Source of the DNA: Flavobacterium chilense
GTDB lineage: Bacteria; Bacteroidota; Bacteroidia; Flavobacteriales; Flavobacteriaceae
NCBI RefSeq assembly: GCF_001602525.1
Contig: NZ_LSYT01000002.1
Coordinates: 868,001-932,000 of the forward strand
DNA: 64,000 nt
Direction of reading: 5' to 3'
The notes beneath the pieces were generated by a model that did no database searches, had not been told where the DNA came from, and was given only the letters and a program-made list of their open reading frames with translations. The position numbers and the translations under genes were made by a program. Below are positions 62,823 to 64,000 of this stretch, one piece after another. Position 1 is the first letter of the stretch. The number at the start of each line of letters is the position of its first letter.

Positions 62823-64000
62823 ATGACTTTTCAAAATACACGCGAATTCGCACGAGAGCTTGATTCGCAAGACACATTAAATCATTATCAGGATCAGTTT
62901 CTTTTTCCTAAAGTAAATGACAAACGCGTAATCTATTTTACCGGAAATTCTTTAGGATTACAACCAAAACGTACCAAAGCATATATTGATGAAGTAATGA
63001 ACGATTGGGCAGATCTTGCCGTTGAAGGTCACTTTTATGCCGATAAACCATGGTGGGATTATCAGGAAAGATTTGCAGAACCTTTAAGTAAAATTGTGGG
63101 TGCCCTGCCTTCAGAAGTTACAGTGATGAACACTTTAACAGTTAATCTTCACTTATTGATGGTTTCTTTTTATCAGCCAAAAGGCAAACGTTATAAAATT
63201 ATTTGCGAAGAAAAAGCATTTCCTTCAGATCAGTATATGTTTCAGAGTCAGGTGCATTTTCATGGCTATAAAACCGAAGATGCTATTGTAGAAATCAAAC
63301 GTCGCGAAGGCGAACATAATATTCGTCTGGAAGATGTTCTGGCAAAAATTGAAGAATTGGGCGATGAACTGGCTCTGGTTTTAATTGGCGGAGTAAATTA
63401 TTACACAGGTCAGGTTTTTGATATTAAAACCATTACCGAAGCGGGACAAAAAGCAGGGGCAAAAGTAGGCTGGGATTTGGCACACGCTGCAGGAAACATC
63501 AAACTACAACTTCACGATTGGAATGTAGATTTTGCTGCCTGGTGCAGTTACAAATACATGAACTCAGGACCCGGAAATGCTTCAGGTTGTTTTGTGCATG
63601 AAAAACATCATAATAATCCGGATTTACCTCGATTTGCAGGTTGGTGGGGACACAATAAAGAACGCCGTTTTAAAATGGAGCCAAATTTTGATCCGGTTCA
63701 TGGAGCAGATGGCTGGCAAATTAGTAATTTACCGGTACTTTCTTTAGCGCCTTATTTAGCTTCAGTAGAAATGTTTGCTGAGGTTGGTATGGATGCCTTA
63801 ATAAAAAAGAGAGATCATATCACCACTTATTTAGAATTCATTTTACATGAAATAGATAAAGAAGTTAAAGGTAATTTCGAAATTATTACACCTTCGAACC
63901 CAACAGAAAGAGCGTCCCAGCTATCTGTGTTTTTACATGGAGAAGGAAGAAGCTTGTTCGATTATTTAATGAAAAGTGGTGTTATTACAGATTGGCGTGA
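62823..64000 (+). CDS. kynU: Kynureninase, 5' part
   Basis: PLP enzyme cleaving kynurenine (or 3-hydroxykynurenine) to anthranilate (or 3-hydroxyanthranilate) and alanine in tryptophan breakdown or de novo NAD synthesis. The gene runs off the right edge; 392 codons are seen. Motifs are IYFTGNSLGLQPKRTK, GVNYYTGQVFDI, GWDLAHAAGNI, the PLP-lysine region AAWCSYKYMNSGPGN, and FAGWWGHNKERRFKME. ATG at 62823 begins MTFQNTREFARELD. Confidence 0.95.
   Translation, partial: MTFQNTREFARELDSQDTLNHYQDQFLFPKVNDKRVIYFTGNSLGLQPKRTKAYIDEVMNDWADLAVEGHFYADKPWWDYQERFAEPLSKIVGALPSEVTVMNTLTVNLHLLMVSFYQPKGKRYKIICEEKAFPSDQYMFQSQVHFHGYKTEDAIVEIKRREGEHNIRLEDVLAKIEELGDELALVLIGGVNYYTGQVFDIKTITEAGQKAGAKVGWDLAHAAGNIKLQLHDWNVDFAAWCSYKYMNSGPGNASGCFVHEKHHNNPDLPRFAGWWGHNKERRFKMEPNFDPVHGADGWQISNLPVLSLAPYLASVEMFAEVGMDALIKKRDHITTYLEFILHEIDKEVKGNFEIITPSNPTERASQLSVFLHGEGRSLFDYLMKSGVITDWR

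Overview
The window is chromosomal DNA from a Flavobacterium-like member of the Bacteroidota. The signs are low G+C, -7 promoter elements of the TAnnTTTG type, weak Shine-Dalgarno sequences, type IX secretion (T9SS) C-terminal domains, TonB-dependent receptors, and DUF3109, DUF3857, DUF1800/DUF1501 and S41 peptidase families in typical Bacteroidota form. No rRNA, tRNA or CRISPR array was seen.

Layout. 1-2.7 kb: 3' end of tyrS, a LuxE/PaaK-type acyltransferase and a minimal T9SS cargo protein. 2.8-12.3 kb: a probable phosphate-starvation locus with a surface lipoprotein, a T9SS-exported Ig-like protein, a TonB-dependent receptor, a PhoB/PhoR-type two-component system and an OprO/P-type porin. 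Four of these genes share a promoter design: 11-bp-spaced TAAYA direct repeats at a fixed distance from the -7 element, read here as Pho boxes. 12.3-21.3 kb: glycosyltransferase, a secreted Ala/Lys-rich protein, a large unknown outer-membrane protein, and a membrane AraC regulator followed by an outer-membrane beta-barrel protein.

21.3-29.5 kb is an accessory island. It holds three paralogous XRE regulators on the plus strand, and two minus-strand operons of small membrane proteins that share paralogous tiny peptides. The larger operon (28.6 to 23.5 kb) looks like an undescribed bacteriocin or signalling-peptide system: a double-glycine-leader peptide, a 25-aa membrane peptide, a TatA homologue, membrane proteins, a CxxC redoxin, a C39-peptidase ABC exporter and an SdpI-type putative immunity protein. 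Palindromes beside the regulator promoters are the likely operators.

29.6-46.9 kb is mostly housekeeping: aspartate kinase, GNAT acetyltransferase, fbp, TerB-like, HupE-like, dCMP deaminase, S41 protease, MarC-like, DUF3109, nrdB, nrdA and a DUF1800/DUF1501 pair. 46.9-51.8 kb is a phenylalanine/tyrosine pathway run (pheA, aminotransferase, tyrA, DAHP synthase-chorismate mutase). It is preceded by what looks like a complete transcription attenuator with a Phe/Tyr-rich leader peptide. 52-64 kb: rsgA, dtd, three tandem DUF3857 proteins (two lacking the catalytic Cys), a MazG-like hydrolase, aroA, queA and the 5' part of kynU.

Intergenic gaps carry several dispersed palindromic repeat families, including an AAACCATATAAG-ended element seen four times.
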